Both the position numbers and the translations under genes were made by a program. The notes beneath the pieces are model-generated. The model was given only the letters and a program-made list of their open reading frames with translations. It had not been told where the DNA came from and did no database searches. From Halomonas gemina (GTDB taxonomy: Bacteria; Pseudomonadota; Gammaproteobacteria; Pseudomonadales; Halomonadaceae), in NCBI RefSeq assembly GCF_023554995.1, contig NZ_JAMJPK010000001.1:186001-250000 (forward strand): a stretch of DNA of 64,000 nucleotides, written 5' to 3'. How positions within the stretch are numbered: position 1 is the first letter of the stretch; each line of letters opens with the position of its first letter. Positions 54,935-63,602 of this stretch are shown piece after piece.

Positions 54935-56650
54935 ATGGGTGCGCCCGACGCGGCCACAGGCGAGCTGACCGCGCGCCGCTACCTCAAGCAACTGGCCGCC
55001 GGCGAACGCCGGCGGCTACGTCTTGCGGTAATGGCCGGTACCCTGGCGGGCGGGCTGACCCTGGTTCAGCTGGCGCTGTTGGCGACCTTCATCAGCGGCC
55101 TGCTGGTCGAGTCACAGGGGTTGGCGGGCCTGCTGCCGCTGCTGGGCGGCATCCTCCTCACGGCGATCTTCCGATCCCTGATGCTCTATGTACAGGAGAC
55201 GCTGGGCCAGGCGGCGAGCCTGGAGATCCGCCACCGCGTCCGTCTTGCGCTGCTCGATCACCTGGCGCGGCTGGGGCCGGTACGCCTGGCGTCCCGACAC
55301 TCGGCATCCGTGGCCAGTGAGCTGGTGGAGCAGGTGGAGGCACTGGATGGCTATTTTGCGCGCTTCCAGCCCCAGCTCTGGCTCTCCGTGACGGTGCCAC
55401 TGATGATCCTGGTGGCCACGTTCTGGCTTGACTGGCTGGCCGCGCTCTTCCTGCTGATCTCGGCACCGTTGATTCCTGCCTTCATGGCGCTGGTCGGCAT
55501 GGGCGCCGAACGGCTCAATCGCGAGCAGTTCGCCGCCGTGGCGCGTCTCTCCGGGCACTTCATCGATCGGGTCCGGGGCATCACGACCCTGCAGCTGTTC
55601 GGTCGTACCCGGTCCGCGACGGGGGAGGTACATGCCGCCGCGGACGATTACCGCCGCCGCAGCATGCGTACCCTGCGTCTGGCCTTTCTCTCCTCGGCGG
55701 TGCTGGAGTTCTTCGCCTCGGTGGCCATTGCCGTGGTGGCGATCTATGTCGGCTTCGGTCTGCTGGGCTACATCGACTATGGCCCGTCGGATCAGCTGAC
55801 CCTGTTCAGCGGTCTGCTGGTGCTGCTGTTGGCACCGGAATTCTTCCAGCCGTTGCGCACCCTCTCACAGCACTATCATGATCGGGCGGCGGCCCTGGGG
55901 GCTGCCGAGGCCCTGGTGACGCTGCTCGAGGAGGTGCCCGACATCGGCCGTCGTATCGACGACGGTGGGCGTGGAGACCAGGTATCGGCCGACAGCGACG
56001 CCTTGATCGTGCTCAAGCAGGCCAGCGTCGCCCATCAGGGGCGTGGCTGCGTGCTGCAGCCGATCAGCCTGACGGTGACGCGGGGGGAGGTCATTGCCGT
56101 GACCGGCCCTTCCGGGGTGGGCAAATCGTCATTGCTGCAGCTGCTGGCCGGCTTCGTGGCGCCCGATTCAGGCGAACGTCATCCCGGTCGGGACATGAGC
56201 CTGGCGTGGATGGACCAGCGGCCGCTGCTGATCCAGGGGAGCCTGGCGGACAATCTGCGCCTGGCGGCCCCGGACGCCAGCGACGAGGCCATGCGCGAGG
56301 CCTTGCTGCGTGCCGGCCTCGAGCCGCTGCTGATCTCGCTGCCTCGGGGACTGGCGACCCCGCTGGGTGAGCGTGGCGTCGGCCTGTCCGGTGGTCAGGC
56401 TCAGCGCCTGGCGTTGGCTCGGGTGTTCCTGTCCGAGGCCCCGCTGGTTCTGCTGGATGAACCCACGGCCAGCCTGGATGCCGAGACCGAGGCCGGCGTG
56501 ATCCGGGCGCTGCAGGCGCTGGCCGACGAGGGGCGTGCCCTGGTCATTGCCACTCACCACCCGGCGCTGATGGCCATGGCCAGCCGACAGCTGATGCTTT
56601 CCGGGGCAGGGCTCAACGAGGAGGGCCAGCATGTCGCTGACAACGCATGA
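54935..56650 (+). CDS. cydD: Thiol reductant ABC exporter subunit CydD
   Basis: Half-transporter that with CydC exports cysteine and glutathione and is needed for cytochrome bd assembly. It is 571 residues: six membrane segments, then an ATPase domain with GPSGVGKSSLLQL, LSGGQAQRLALARVF and VLLDEPTASLD. It follows cydB after four bases and overlaps cydC by 20 bases. Confidence 0.94.
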   Translation: MGAPDAATGELTARRYLKQLAAGERRRLRLAVMAGTLAGGLTLVQLALLATFISGLLVESQGLAGLLPLLGGILLTAIFRSLMLYVQETLGQAASLEIRHRVRLALLDHLARLGPVRLASRHSASVASELVEQVEALDGYFARFQPQLWLSVTVPLMILVATFWLDWLAALFLLISAPLIPAFMALVGMGAERLNREQFAAVARLSGHFIDRVRGITTLQLFGRTRSATGEVHAAADDYRRRSMRTLRLAFLSSAVLEFFASVAIAVVAIYVGFGLLGYIDYGPSDQLTLFSGLLVLLLAPEFFQPLRTLSQHYHDRAAALGAAEALVTLLEEVPDIGRRIDDGGRGDQVSADSDALIVLKQASVAHQGRGCVLQPISLTVTRGEVIAVTGPSGVGKSSLLQLLAGFVAPDSGERHPGRDMSLAWMDQRPLLIQGSLADNLRLAAPDASDEAMREALLRAGLEPLLISLPRGLATPLGERGVGLSGGQAQRLALARVFLSEAPLVLLDEPTASLDAETEAGVIRALQALADEGRALVIATHHPALMAMASRQLMLSGAGLNEEGQHVADNA

Positions 56651-58373
56651 CGGCTCGTGGTGGCGGGTCCTGAGGCCCTGGCTGCGATTGCTGGACCAGC
56701 GCCGAGGCCGCCTGGTGCGCGGCGCGGTTCTGATGGCACTGACCCTGATCTCGGCCATCGGGTTGCTGGCCTTGTCGGGCTGGTTCATTACCGCCACGGC
56801 GCTGGCCGGGCTGTCGTTGGCGGCGGGCCTGGCCATCACCCTGGATGTCTATGTGCCCGGTGGGGGCATTCGCTTCTTCGCGGTGAGCCGGACAGCGTCT
56901 CGCTATGTGGAGCGCCTCTACAATCACGATACCGTGCTGCGCCTGCTCGCCGACCTTCGCGCTCGACTCTTTGGCGTGCTGTCCGGCCTCGACGGACAGG
57001 CGCTGAGCCGGCGGCGGGCAAGCGACTGGCTTAATCGTCTGACCGCGGATATCGACACCCTGGACAGCCTCTACCTGCGCCTCCTGGCGCCGGCGCTGGT
57101 GGCGCTGGTGGCGATCCTGCTGCTGGCTGGCTTTCTGGCGGTCTTCTCCTTGCCGGTCGCGGCCAGCGTGCTGGTGGTGCTGCTGACAGGGTGGCTATGG
57201 CTGACCCTGGGACAGGCGCGACGGGGGATGGTGTCCAGCCGTCGTCAGGTCGAGGATCTGGAGCAGCTGCGAGGAAGGTTGATCGAGCAGCTCCAGGGGC
57301 TCGCGGAACTGGAAGCCTACGGTAGCCTGGCGACCCATCGCGCCCGGCTGTTCGACATCGAGGCGCGTCTCTATCGCGATCAGCGATTACTCGGACGCCT
57401 TGTCGCGCTGGGCAATGCCCTGGTGGTGCTGCTGGTGAGTCTGGGGGCCCTGGTGGCGCTGTGGATGGCCGCTCGAGCCTGGACAGCCGGGCTGATCGAT
57501 GGGCCGCTGATGGTCATGATGCCCCTGGCGGTGCTGGCCATTAACGAGGCATTGGCCGCCCTGCCCGCGGCCTTTACCTGGTTCGGGGCGACCTTCGGGG
57601 CGGCCGAGCGACTCAATGGCCTGGAAGCGCAGTCCGGTTCGGACGAAATGCCGGCGCCGTCCTGCGGTCAGGAAATGGTCGGCGCGCTGGCGGTCGAGCT
57701 GCGGGATGCGACACTGCACTATCCGGGAGCGCCTCGTCCGGCCCTGCAGCATCTGACCCTGTCGGTATCGCCCGGGGAGCGGCTGGCACTGTGCGGTGCT
57801 TCCGGTTCTGGCAAATCCAGCGTGGCCGGACTGCTGACGCGACAGCTCAAGCCCGGGTCGGGTGAGTGCGACCTGGGAGGCGTGTCGGTGGCGCGTTGGG
57901 ACGAGGATACCCTGCATCGACGTGTAGCCCTGCTGACTCAGCAGACAGATCTGTTCGACGATACGCTTGCCACCAATCTGCGTCTGGCGGACCCCGAGGC
58001 GGATGAGGCGCAGCTGTGGCAGGTGCTGGCGATGGTCGATCTGGCGGACTGGGCCAGGAGCTTGCCTCAGGCGCTTGCGACCCGTGTCGGGGAAGGGGGC
58101 CGTCAGGTTTCCGGCGGTCAGGCCCGCCGCATCAGCCTAGCCCGTGTATTGCTGCGCGACCCGGATCTGGTGATCCTTGACGAGCCCTTTGCCGGGCTCG
58201 ACGCCGATACCGCGGCACGCCTTGCCGGGCGGCTCGACCCGTGGCTCGCCGGGCGCACCGTCATCTACCTGGTGCACCAGCTTGGCGAGGTCGTCGACCC
58301 GCCGGGCATCGACCGCTGCCTGACCCTGCGCGACGGACGACTTTGCACGAATGGTCAGGATGTTTCAGGATGA
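56631..58373 (+). CDS. cydC: Thiol reductant ABC exporter subunit CydC
   Basis: Partner of CydD, 580 residues. A membrane domain with GWFITATALAG near the N-terminus is followed by an ATPase domain with GASGSGKSSVAGLL, VSGGQARRISLARVLL and VILDEPFAGLD. The start overlaps the cydD 3' end by 20 bases. The cydABDC order is found in some proteobacteria. Confidence 0.94.
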   Translation: MSLTTHDGSWWRVLRPWLRLLDQRRGRLVRGAVLMALTLISAIGLLALSGWFITATALAGLSLAAGLAITLDVYVPGGGIRFFAVSRTASRYVERLYNHDTVLRLLADLRARLFGVLSGLDGQALSRRRASDWLNRLTADIDTLDSLYLRLLAPALVALVAILLLAGFLAVFSLPVAASVLVVLLTGWLWLTLGQARRGMVSSRRQVEDLEQLRGRLIEQLQGLAELEAYGSLATHRARLFDIEARLYRDQRLLGRLVALGNALVVLLVSLGALVALWMAARAWTAGLIDGPLMVMMPLAVLAINEALAALPAAFTWFGATFGAAERLNGLEAQSGSDEMPAPSCGQEMVGALAVELRDATLHYPGAPRPALQHLTLSVSPGERLALCGASGSGKSSVAGLLTRQLKPGSGECDLGGVSVARWDEDTLHRRVALLTQQTDLFDDTLATNLRLADPEADEAQLWQVLAMVDLADWARSLPQALATRVGEGGRQVSGGQARRISLARVLLRDPDLVILDEPFAGLDADTAARLAGRLDPWLAGRTVIYLVHQLGEVVDPPGIDRCLTLRDGRLCTNGQDVSG

Positions 58374-58403
58374 GACCCACGATTCTCCCGGACGAGGTGT
58401 GCC

Positions 58404-59399
58404 ATGCGTGATTTCCTCAGACGCCTGCCCAAGGCCGAACTCCACCTGCATATCGAGGGCTCGCTGGAGCCCGAGCTGATGTTCTCCCTGGCCGAGCGCA
58501 ACAACGTCCGCCTGCCCTATGCCTCCGTGGAGGAGGTGCGGGCGGCCTATGACTTCTCCGACCTGCAGTCGTTTCTCGACCTCTACTACCGGGGCATGAG
58601 CGTGCTGCACACCGCCGAGGACTTCCATGACCTAGCCATGGACTACTTCCGCCGGGCCAGCACCGAGGGAGTGGTGCACGTCGAGATGCACTTCGACCCC
58701 CAGGCCCACCTAGTGCGCGGCATCGAGCTGCCGGTAGTGATGGAGGGGCTCTCCCTGGCGCGACGCCTTGCGCAGCGCGAGCTGGGCATGTCCACGGCGC
58801 TGATCATGGCGTTCCTGCGCGACCGTCCGGCCGAGGAGGCGATGGCGGTGATGGAGAGCGCATCCCCCTACTGGGAGATGCTCGATGCCGTGGGGCTGGA
58901 CAGTGCCGAGCAGGGCAATCCGCCGTCGAAGTTCGTCGAGGTGTTCGAGCGGGCGCGACAGCTCGGCATCCCCCGGGTGGCCCACGCCGGCGAGGAGGGG
59001 CCGCCCGCTTATATTCGCGAGGCACTGGACCTGCTGGATGTCTGTCGGATCGACCATGGCGTGCGCTGCCTGGAGGACCCGGAGCTGGTGGCCCGGCTGC
59101 GCGACGAGGGCGTGGTGCTCACCGTCTGCCCGCTCTCCAACGTGCGCCTGCGGGTCGTGCCGCGGATGGCCGACCACCCCCTGCCGCAGCTGCTCGATAC
59201 CGGCCTGCGCCTGACCCTCAACTCCGACGACCCGGCCTACTTCGGTGGCGGCATGCTGGCCAATTTCGAGGCCTGCCATGAGGCCTTCGGCTGGTCGGAG
59301 GAGGTCTTCATCCAGCTGGCCGGTACTGCCATCGAGGCCGCCTTCATCGGCGAATCGCGCCGCCTCGACCTGCATCGCCAGCTGGCGGCGTGCCTATAG
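58404..59399 (+). CDS. Adenine deaminase of the adenosine deaminase family
   Basis: Zinc hydrolase of 331 residues. Metal and catalytic motifs are LHLHIEGS (H-x-H), VAHAGEEGP, RIDHGVR and LNSDDPAYFGG. The segment VGLDSxExGxPPSKF with DLYYxGxxVL is closer to the Pseudomonas protein shown to act on adenine than to classical adenosine deaminase. The later neighbours (guanine deaminase, xanthine dehydrogenase genes) support a role in purine base breakdown. Substrate choice between adenine and adenosine remains inferential. Confidence 0.85.
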   Translation: MRDFLRRLPKAELHLHIEGSLEPELMFSLAERNNVRLPYASVEEVRAAYDFSDLQSFLDLYYRGMSVLHTAEDFHDLAMDYFRRASTEGVVHVEMHFDPQAHLVRGIELPVVMEGLSLARRLAQRELGMSTALIMAFLRDRPAEEAMAVMESASPYWEMLDAVGLDSAEQGNPPSKFVEVFERARQLGIPRVAHAGEEGPPAYIREALDLLDVCRIDHGVRCLEDPELVARLRDEGVVLTVCPLSNVRLRVVPRMADHPLPQLLDTGLRLTLNSDDPAYFGGGMLANFEACHEAFGWSEEVFIQLAGTAIEAAFIGESRRLDLHRQLAACL

Positions 59400-59559
59400 C
59401 GTCCCGCCAGCGGGTGGCCCAGGGCCGGGCTGGGCGGCGTCAATGACCCATGGGCGTGCGGGCACCGCAGCGTTGAGGGGCCGGTGTGCAACGGCTTGTA
59501 AGATCGTGTAAAAGAGAGGCTCTCATCCTGTCACCGGGGCCGTTCGGGGAGAGCCGTGC

Positions 59560-61248
59560 TTGAGCCTTAAGACCCGTTTCCTGCTGCTTGCTGCCTGCCT
59601 CGTGCTCGTGGCGTCGGCGGCCGCCTGGACCGTCTTCCATCGCATCACCGAGGGCATCATCGAGCAGTGGGGCGAGCGTGTCGCGGCCATCCAGGTGCAG
59701 TACGACGGCGGGCGCCTGCTGCAGCCCCTGGAGCGGGAAATTGCCCTGGCGCGCCAGATGGCCGACTCCATCGTGCTGCAGCGCTGGGCGCGAGACCACG
59801 ACGACCCGGCGCTCAAGGCCCAGGCCTTCGCCGAGATGGAAAGCTTCCGTCGCAACTTCAGCGACAACAGCTACTTCGTCGTTCTGAGAAACAGCGGGGG
59901 CTACTACCACAACAATGCCGCCAACGACTATGTCGAGGCGCGCCTTCGCTACCGGCTGAGGGCGGACCGGCCGGCCGATGCCTGGTTCTTTCGGCTGATC
60001 GAGGAGGGCCGGGACTTCCATCTCAACGTCAATCCGGACGTGGAGCTCGGCGTCACCAAACTGTGGATCGATGTCCTGATGCGGGACGCTGATGGCGAGA
60101 TCCTGGGGGTGGTGGGTACCGGCATGGAACTCGAGGGCTTCCTGCAGGAGGTCGTGGATATCCATCAGCCCGGCATCACCACCCTGTTCGTCGACTACAA
60201 CGGCGCCATCCAGCTCTACCGCGACCGTCGCCTCATCGACTACGCCAGTTTCGTCAAGCCGGAGGGTCAGAAGCGTACCCTGGACCTGCTGGTGGACCTG
60301 CCCCGTGACGCCGAGGCGCTGTTCGGCATGATGCGCGAGCTTCGCGAGGCCCCGGACTCGCCGACGAACGTGCGCACCGAGTTCGTGACCGTGGAGGGCA
60401 AGCGCCACCTGGCCGGCGTGGCCTTCCTACCGGCTCTCGGCTGGTTCGAGGTGACGCTGCTCGACCTGGAGAAGTTGATGCCACTGGACGGTTTCACGCC
60501 GGTGGCGGTGGTGTTCGTGCTCACCCTGCTGGTCACGCTGCTGGTCTTCCACCTGGCGTTGCGCCGCCAGCTGCTGGCCCCCATCGCGGCATTGGAAGCC
60601 GCCATGCAGCGTGTCCAGCAAGGGAACATTTCGCCCGCCGAGCTGCCTCGGGGGCGGGGTGAGATGGGCCGGCTGATGCACCATTTCCATTCCATGGCCG
60701 AGGCCATTCAGCGCCACACCCGCGACCTTGAGGAGCGGGTCCGCGAGCGCACCGAGGAGCTTGAGGCGGTGGCCATCCGCGATGTGCTGACCGGCCTCAT
60801 GAACCGTCGCGGCATGCAGCAGTGGCTGGAGGAGCAGATCCTGCGCGCGTCCCGGGAGGGGAGTCACTTCGGCCTGATCTGGCTGGATCTCGATCGCTTC
60901 AAGGAGCTCAATGATGGCTTCGGCCATGCGGCAGGGGATAAGGCACTGGTCCGCGTCGCCGAGGCGCTGCGAGATGGGCTGCGTCCCTACGACCGGGCCT
61001 CGCGCTGGGGGGGCGACGAGTTCCTGGTGCTGCTCTCGCCCTGCGACGAGCCGACCCTGACCCGGGTGGCCGAGCGCCTGCGCCAGGCGGTTGCCTCGAT
61101 CGAGGTAGACGGCACCGCGGTCACCATCAGCGTGGGGGCCTGCCTGGCCGTTCCCGGCGAGGATCTCGACAGTCTCTTGAAGCGTGCCGACGAGGCGCTC
61201 TACGAGGCCAAGGCCGAGGGGCGCAACCGCGCCAGGGTGGCCGTCTAG
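59560..61248 (+). CDS. Membrane-bound diguanylate cyclase with periplasmic sensor
   Basis: Makes cyclic di-GMP. It is 562 residues. A membrane segment at about 6-28 and another at about 308-333 enclose a periplasmic Cache-like sensor region. A short HAMP-like and coiled-coil linker leads to the GGDEF domain. The active motif RWGGDEF has GGDEF at 484-488, and an inhibitory I-site R475-P-Y-D478 lies five residues before it. The start is a TTG at 59560, with GGGGAGAG upstream. It is convergent with guaD and stands within a purine gene cluster. The ligand is unknown. Confidence 0.9.
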   Translation: MSLKTRFLLLAACLVLVASAAAWTVFHRITEGIIEQWGERVAAIQVQYDGGRLLQPLEREIALARQMADSIVLQRWARDHDDPALKAQAFAEMESFRRNFSDNSYFVVLRNSGGYYHNNAANDYVEARLRYRLRADRPADAWFFRLIEEGRDFHLNVNPDVELGVTKLWIDVLMRDADGEILGVVGTGMELEGFLQEVVDIHQPGITTLFVDYNGAIQLYRDRRLIDYASFVKPEGQKRTLDLLVDLPRDAEALFGMMRELREAPDSPTNVRTEFVTVEGKRHLAGVAFLPALGWFEVTLLDLEKLMPLDGFTPVAVVFVLTLLVTLLVFHLALRRQLLAPIAALEAAMQRVQQGNISPAELPRGRGEMGRLMHHFHSMAEAIQRHTRDLEERVRERTEELEAVAIRDVLTGLMNRRGMQQWLEEQILRASREGSHFGLIWLDLDRFKELNDGFGHAAGDKALVRVAEALRDGLRPYDRASRWGGDEFLVLLSPCDEPTLTRVAERLRQAVASIEVDGTAVTISVGACLAVPGEDLDSLLKRADEALYEAKAEGRNRARVAV

Positions 61249-61260
61249 CCTCTTTCCGGG

Positions 61261-62577
61261 TCATGCCCTGCTGTGCACCCGGCGCCCGCCGGCCCAGGTC
61301 TCGGCCACGCAGCGATCGTCCCCCAGCATCATCAGCGCGAAGAGCGTCTCGGAGAGCGACCGGCTGCGGGCCGTGCGCCGTGCCAGCAGTGGGGTGGCGG
61401 CCGGGTCGAGCACCACGACGTCGGCCTCCATTCCCGGGGCCAGCCGGCCGACCTGACCATGGAGCGACAGCGCCTGTGCATTGCCCAGCGTCAACCCGTA
61501 GAAGCCCTGCCAGGCGGTGAGCGGCTGGCCACGCAGCTGACCCACCTGGTAGGCGGCCTTCAGCGTCGCCAGGCCGGAGAGGTCGGTGCCGCCGCCCACA
61601 TCGCTGGCGTAGCTGATGTTGAGGCCCGCCTCGCGGGCCGCCAGGCGGTCGAAGAGGCCGCTGCCGAGAAAGAGGTTGGAGCTGGGGCAGAAGGCGAGGT
61701 TCGCCCCCCGTTCGGCCAGCCGGCCGCGCATTTCCTGGTCGAGGTGGATGCCGTGGGCGAAGGTGCTGCGCGGGCCGACCAGCCCCGACTGCTCGTAGAC
61801 CGCCAGGTAGTCGCGGCTGCCGGGAAAGAGCTCGGCCACCCAGTCGAGCTCGCCGGTGTTCTCGGCCAGGTGGGTCTGCAGCCACAGGCTCGGGTCGTTG
61901 CGCACCAGCCCCCCGGTGGCGTCCAGCTGGGCCCGGCTGGAGGTGGGGGCGAAGCGCGGCGTCAGGCTGTAACCCAGCCGCCCCTTGCCGTGCCAGTCGC
62001 CGATCAGCCTCTCGGTGTCGCGGATGCCGCCCAGGGTGTCGTCGCAGAGCGCGTCGGGGGCATGGCGGTCCATCAGTACCTTGCCGGCCAGCATGCGCAG
62101 GTCACGCCGGTGGCAGGCGGAGAAGAAGGCATCGACGGAGACGGGGTGGCTGGAGCAGAACACCTGGGCGGTGGTGGTGCCGACTCGCAGCATCTCACCC
62201 AGGAAGGCCGCCGACAGCAGCTCCGCATGCTCCCGCGCCGCGAACCGGCACTCCTCGGGAAAGGTGTAGTCATTCAGCCAGTCGAGCAGCTGTCGGCCGT
62301 AGGAGGCCATGATCTCCAGCTGTACGTAGTGCACATGGCTGTCGATAAAGCCGGGCATGATCAACTTTTCCCGATGATCGACCACCTCGATGCCCGCGGG
62401 CAGCTCGGGGGCCAGGCGGGAAAAGTCGTCCACGGCGCGGATGCGACCGTTCTCGATCCATAGTGCGCCATCTGCGATATGGCGCACGCTGCCCGCGGCG
62501 GGGGTGTCCGCTTCGCCGGGGTCGGCATCGAAGCTCAGCAGTTCGGCGCGCAGCACGCGCGAGTCGTTGTTGGTCAT
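61261..62577 (-). CDS. guaD: Guanine deaminase
   Basis: Zinc amidohydrolase turning guanine to xanthine. It is 438 residues with metal motif GFIDSHVHYVQ, LLDWLNDYTFPEE (a guanine deaminase signature), QTHLAENTGELDWV and the C-terminal SDVGGGTDLS. It lies downstream of xdhC on the same strand, separated by a REP-like element, which fits delivery of xanthine to xanthine dehydrogenase. Confidence 0.94.
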   Translation of the reverse strand: MTNNDSRVLRAELLSFDADPGEADTPAAGSVRHIADGALWIENGRIRAVDDFSRLAPELPAGIEVVDHREKLIMPGFIDSHVHYVQLEIMASYGRQLLDWLNDYTFPEECRFAAREHAELLSAAFLGEMLRVGTTTAQVFCSSHPVSVDAFFSACHRRDLRMLAGKVLMDRHAPDALCDDTLGGIRDTERLIGDWHGKGRLGYSLTPRFAPTSSRAQLDATGGLVRNDPSLWLQTHLAENTGELDWVAELFPGSRDYLAVYEQSGLVGPRSTFAHGIHLDQEMRGRLAERGANLAFCPSSNLFLGSGLFDRLAAREAGLNISYASDVGGGTDLSGLATLKAAYQVGQLRGQPLTAWQGFYGLTLGNAQALSLHGQVGRLAPGMEADVVVLDPAATPLLARRTARSRSLSETLFALMMLGDDRCVAETWAGGRRVHSRA

Positions 62578-62603
62578 CTCTCGTCGGGGCTCATCGAATT
62601 ATC

Positions 62604-62717
62604 GTGGGAGCGCACGGTCCGGCGTTCCGGCTTGCAGCGCGAAGGCGGTGGGTACTGCACCGAATGGCAACCGCCGGGCGACTGCGTCGCCCATCGCGCA
62701 ATGAATTGCGCTCCCAC
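62604..62717. repeat. REP-like palindromic element between xdhC and guaD
   Basis: An 11-bp perfect inverted repeat, GTGGGAGCGCA (62604-62614) and TGCGCTCCCAC (62707-62717), encloses about 92 bases with an inner hairpin GGCGAC-TGC-GTCGCC. The GTGGGAGCG termini are like those of REP/BIME-type elements of pseudomonads. It lies in the transcribed gap between xdhC and guaD. Confidence 0.65.
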
Positions 62718-62747
62718 CGGTGGCTGATGCAACTAGTGTCAGCGGTA

Positions 62748-63602
62748 TCATGAAAACACGCGTCTCAGCTCGGCCGGGTCGAGGCCGCGCTGGTCGCCTC
62801 GTTCGGGCGTCTCGACCAGCGGCAGCAGCTCGGCGATGGCGGATATGGCGATGGCATAGGGGGTCTTGTCGCCTCCCGAGTGGCCGATGGGACAGCGTAC
62901 CGTCGCCAGGGCCTCGTTCGTATGGCCGGTATCCGTCAGGCGCGTGCGGAAACTGGCCCACTTGCTCCGCGAGCCGATCAGGCCCAGCGAGGCCGTGTCA
63001 CCGCGGGTGAGCAGGGCATCCACCAGGGCGCGATCCTCGGCGTGGTCGTGGGTCAGCACCAGGGCGTGTACGCCAGGCGGCAGGGCGGCCACGGCGGCGG
63101 CCGGGTCGGGCGCGTGATGGCATTCGAGTCGCGGCTGGCGACTCGCCCAGTCGGGGAAGGCGTCTGTCCGGCTGTCGTGCCACAGCACTCGCCAGGGCAG
63201 CGGTGCGGCCAGACGCACGATCTCGCGGCCGACGTGGCCGGCGCCGAAGATTGTCAGCGTGGTGGTGCTGCCGGGGAAGACCTCGAGCAGCACATTGACG
63301 AAGCCGCCACAGCACTGGCCGCTGCGTCCGCCCAGCGAGAAGGCCTCCAGGCTCATCCTCGCCGTGCCCTCGCTCAGGCGCCGGCGGGCCGCCGCGATGG
63401 TCTGCCATTCGAAGGTGCCGCCGCCCAGGGTGTCATAGACCGCATCGGCGGTGATCACCATCCGCGCCCCGGGCTCCCGGGGCGTGGACCCGGCGCTGGT
63501 CACCTGGGTGGCCAGGGCATGGGGCACGCCCTCGCGCTGCAGGCGGTGCAGGGCGGCGTGCCAGCTCTCGGCACGCCAGTCCCGGGGGGCCGCGGGCGTC
63601 AT
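62748..63602 (-). CDS. xdhC: Xanthine dehydrogenase accessory protein XdhC
   Basis: Binds molybdenum cofactor, aids its sulfuration and inserts it into xanthine dehydrogenase. It is 284 residues. The N-terminal XdhC/CoxI domain contains VTSAGSTPREPGARM and SGQCCGGFVNVLLE. The C-terminal Rossmann domain has FGAGHVGREIVRLA. The start overlaps the xdhB stop codon (ATGA). Confidence 0.93.
   Translation of the reverse strand: MTPAAPRDWRAESWHAALHRLQREGVPHALATQVTSAGSTPREPGARMVITADAVYDTLGGGTFEWQTIAAARRRLSEGTARMSLEAFSLGGRSGQCCGGFVNVLLEVFPGSTTTLTIFGAGHVGREIVRLAAPLPWRVLWHDSRTDAFPDWASRQPRLECHHAPDPAAAVAALPPGVHALVLTHDHAEDRALVDALLTRGDTASLGLIGSRSKWASFRTRLTDTGHTNEALATVRCPIGHSGGDKTPYAIAISAIAELLPLVETPERGDQRGLDPAELRRVFS

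Noticed and set aside
59400..59559. A possible terminator after adenine deaminase (GCCCAG/CTGGGC)
   Set aside because: The stem is only six base pairs and is not followed by a T-run.
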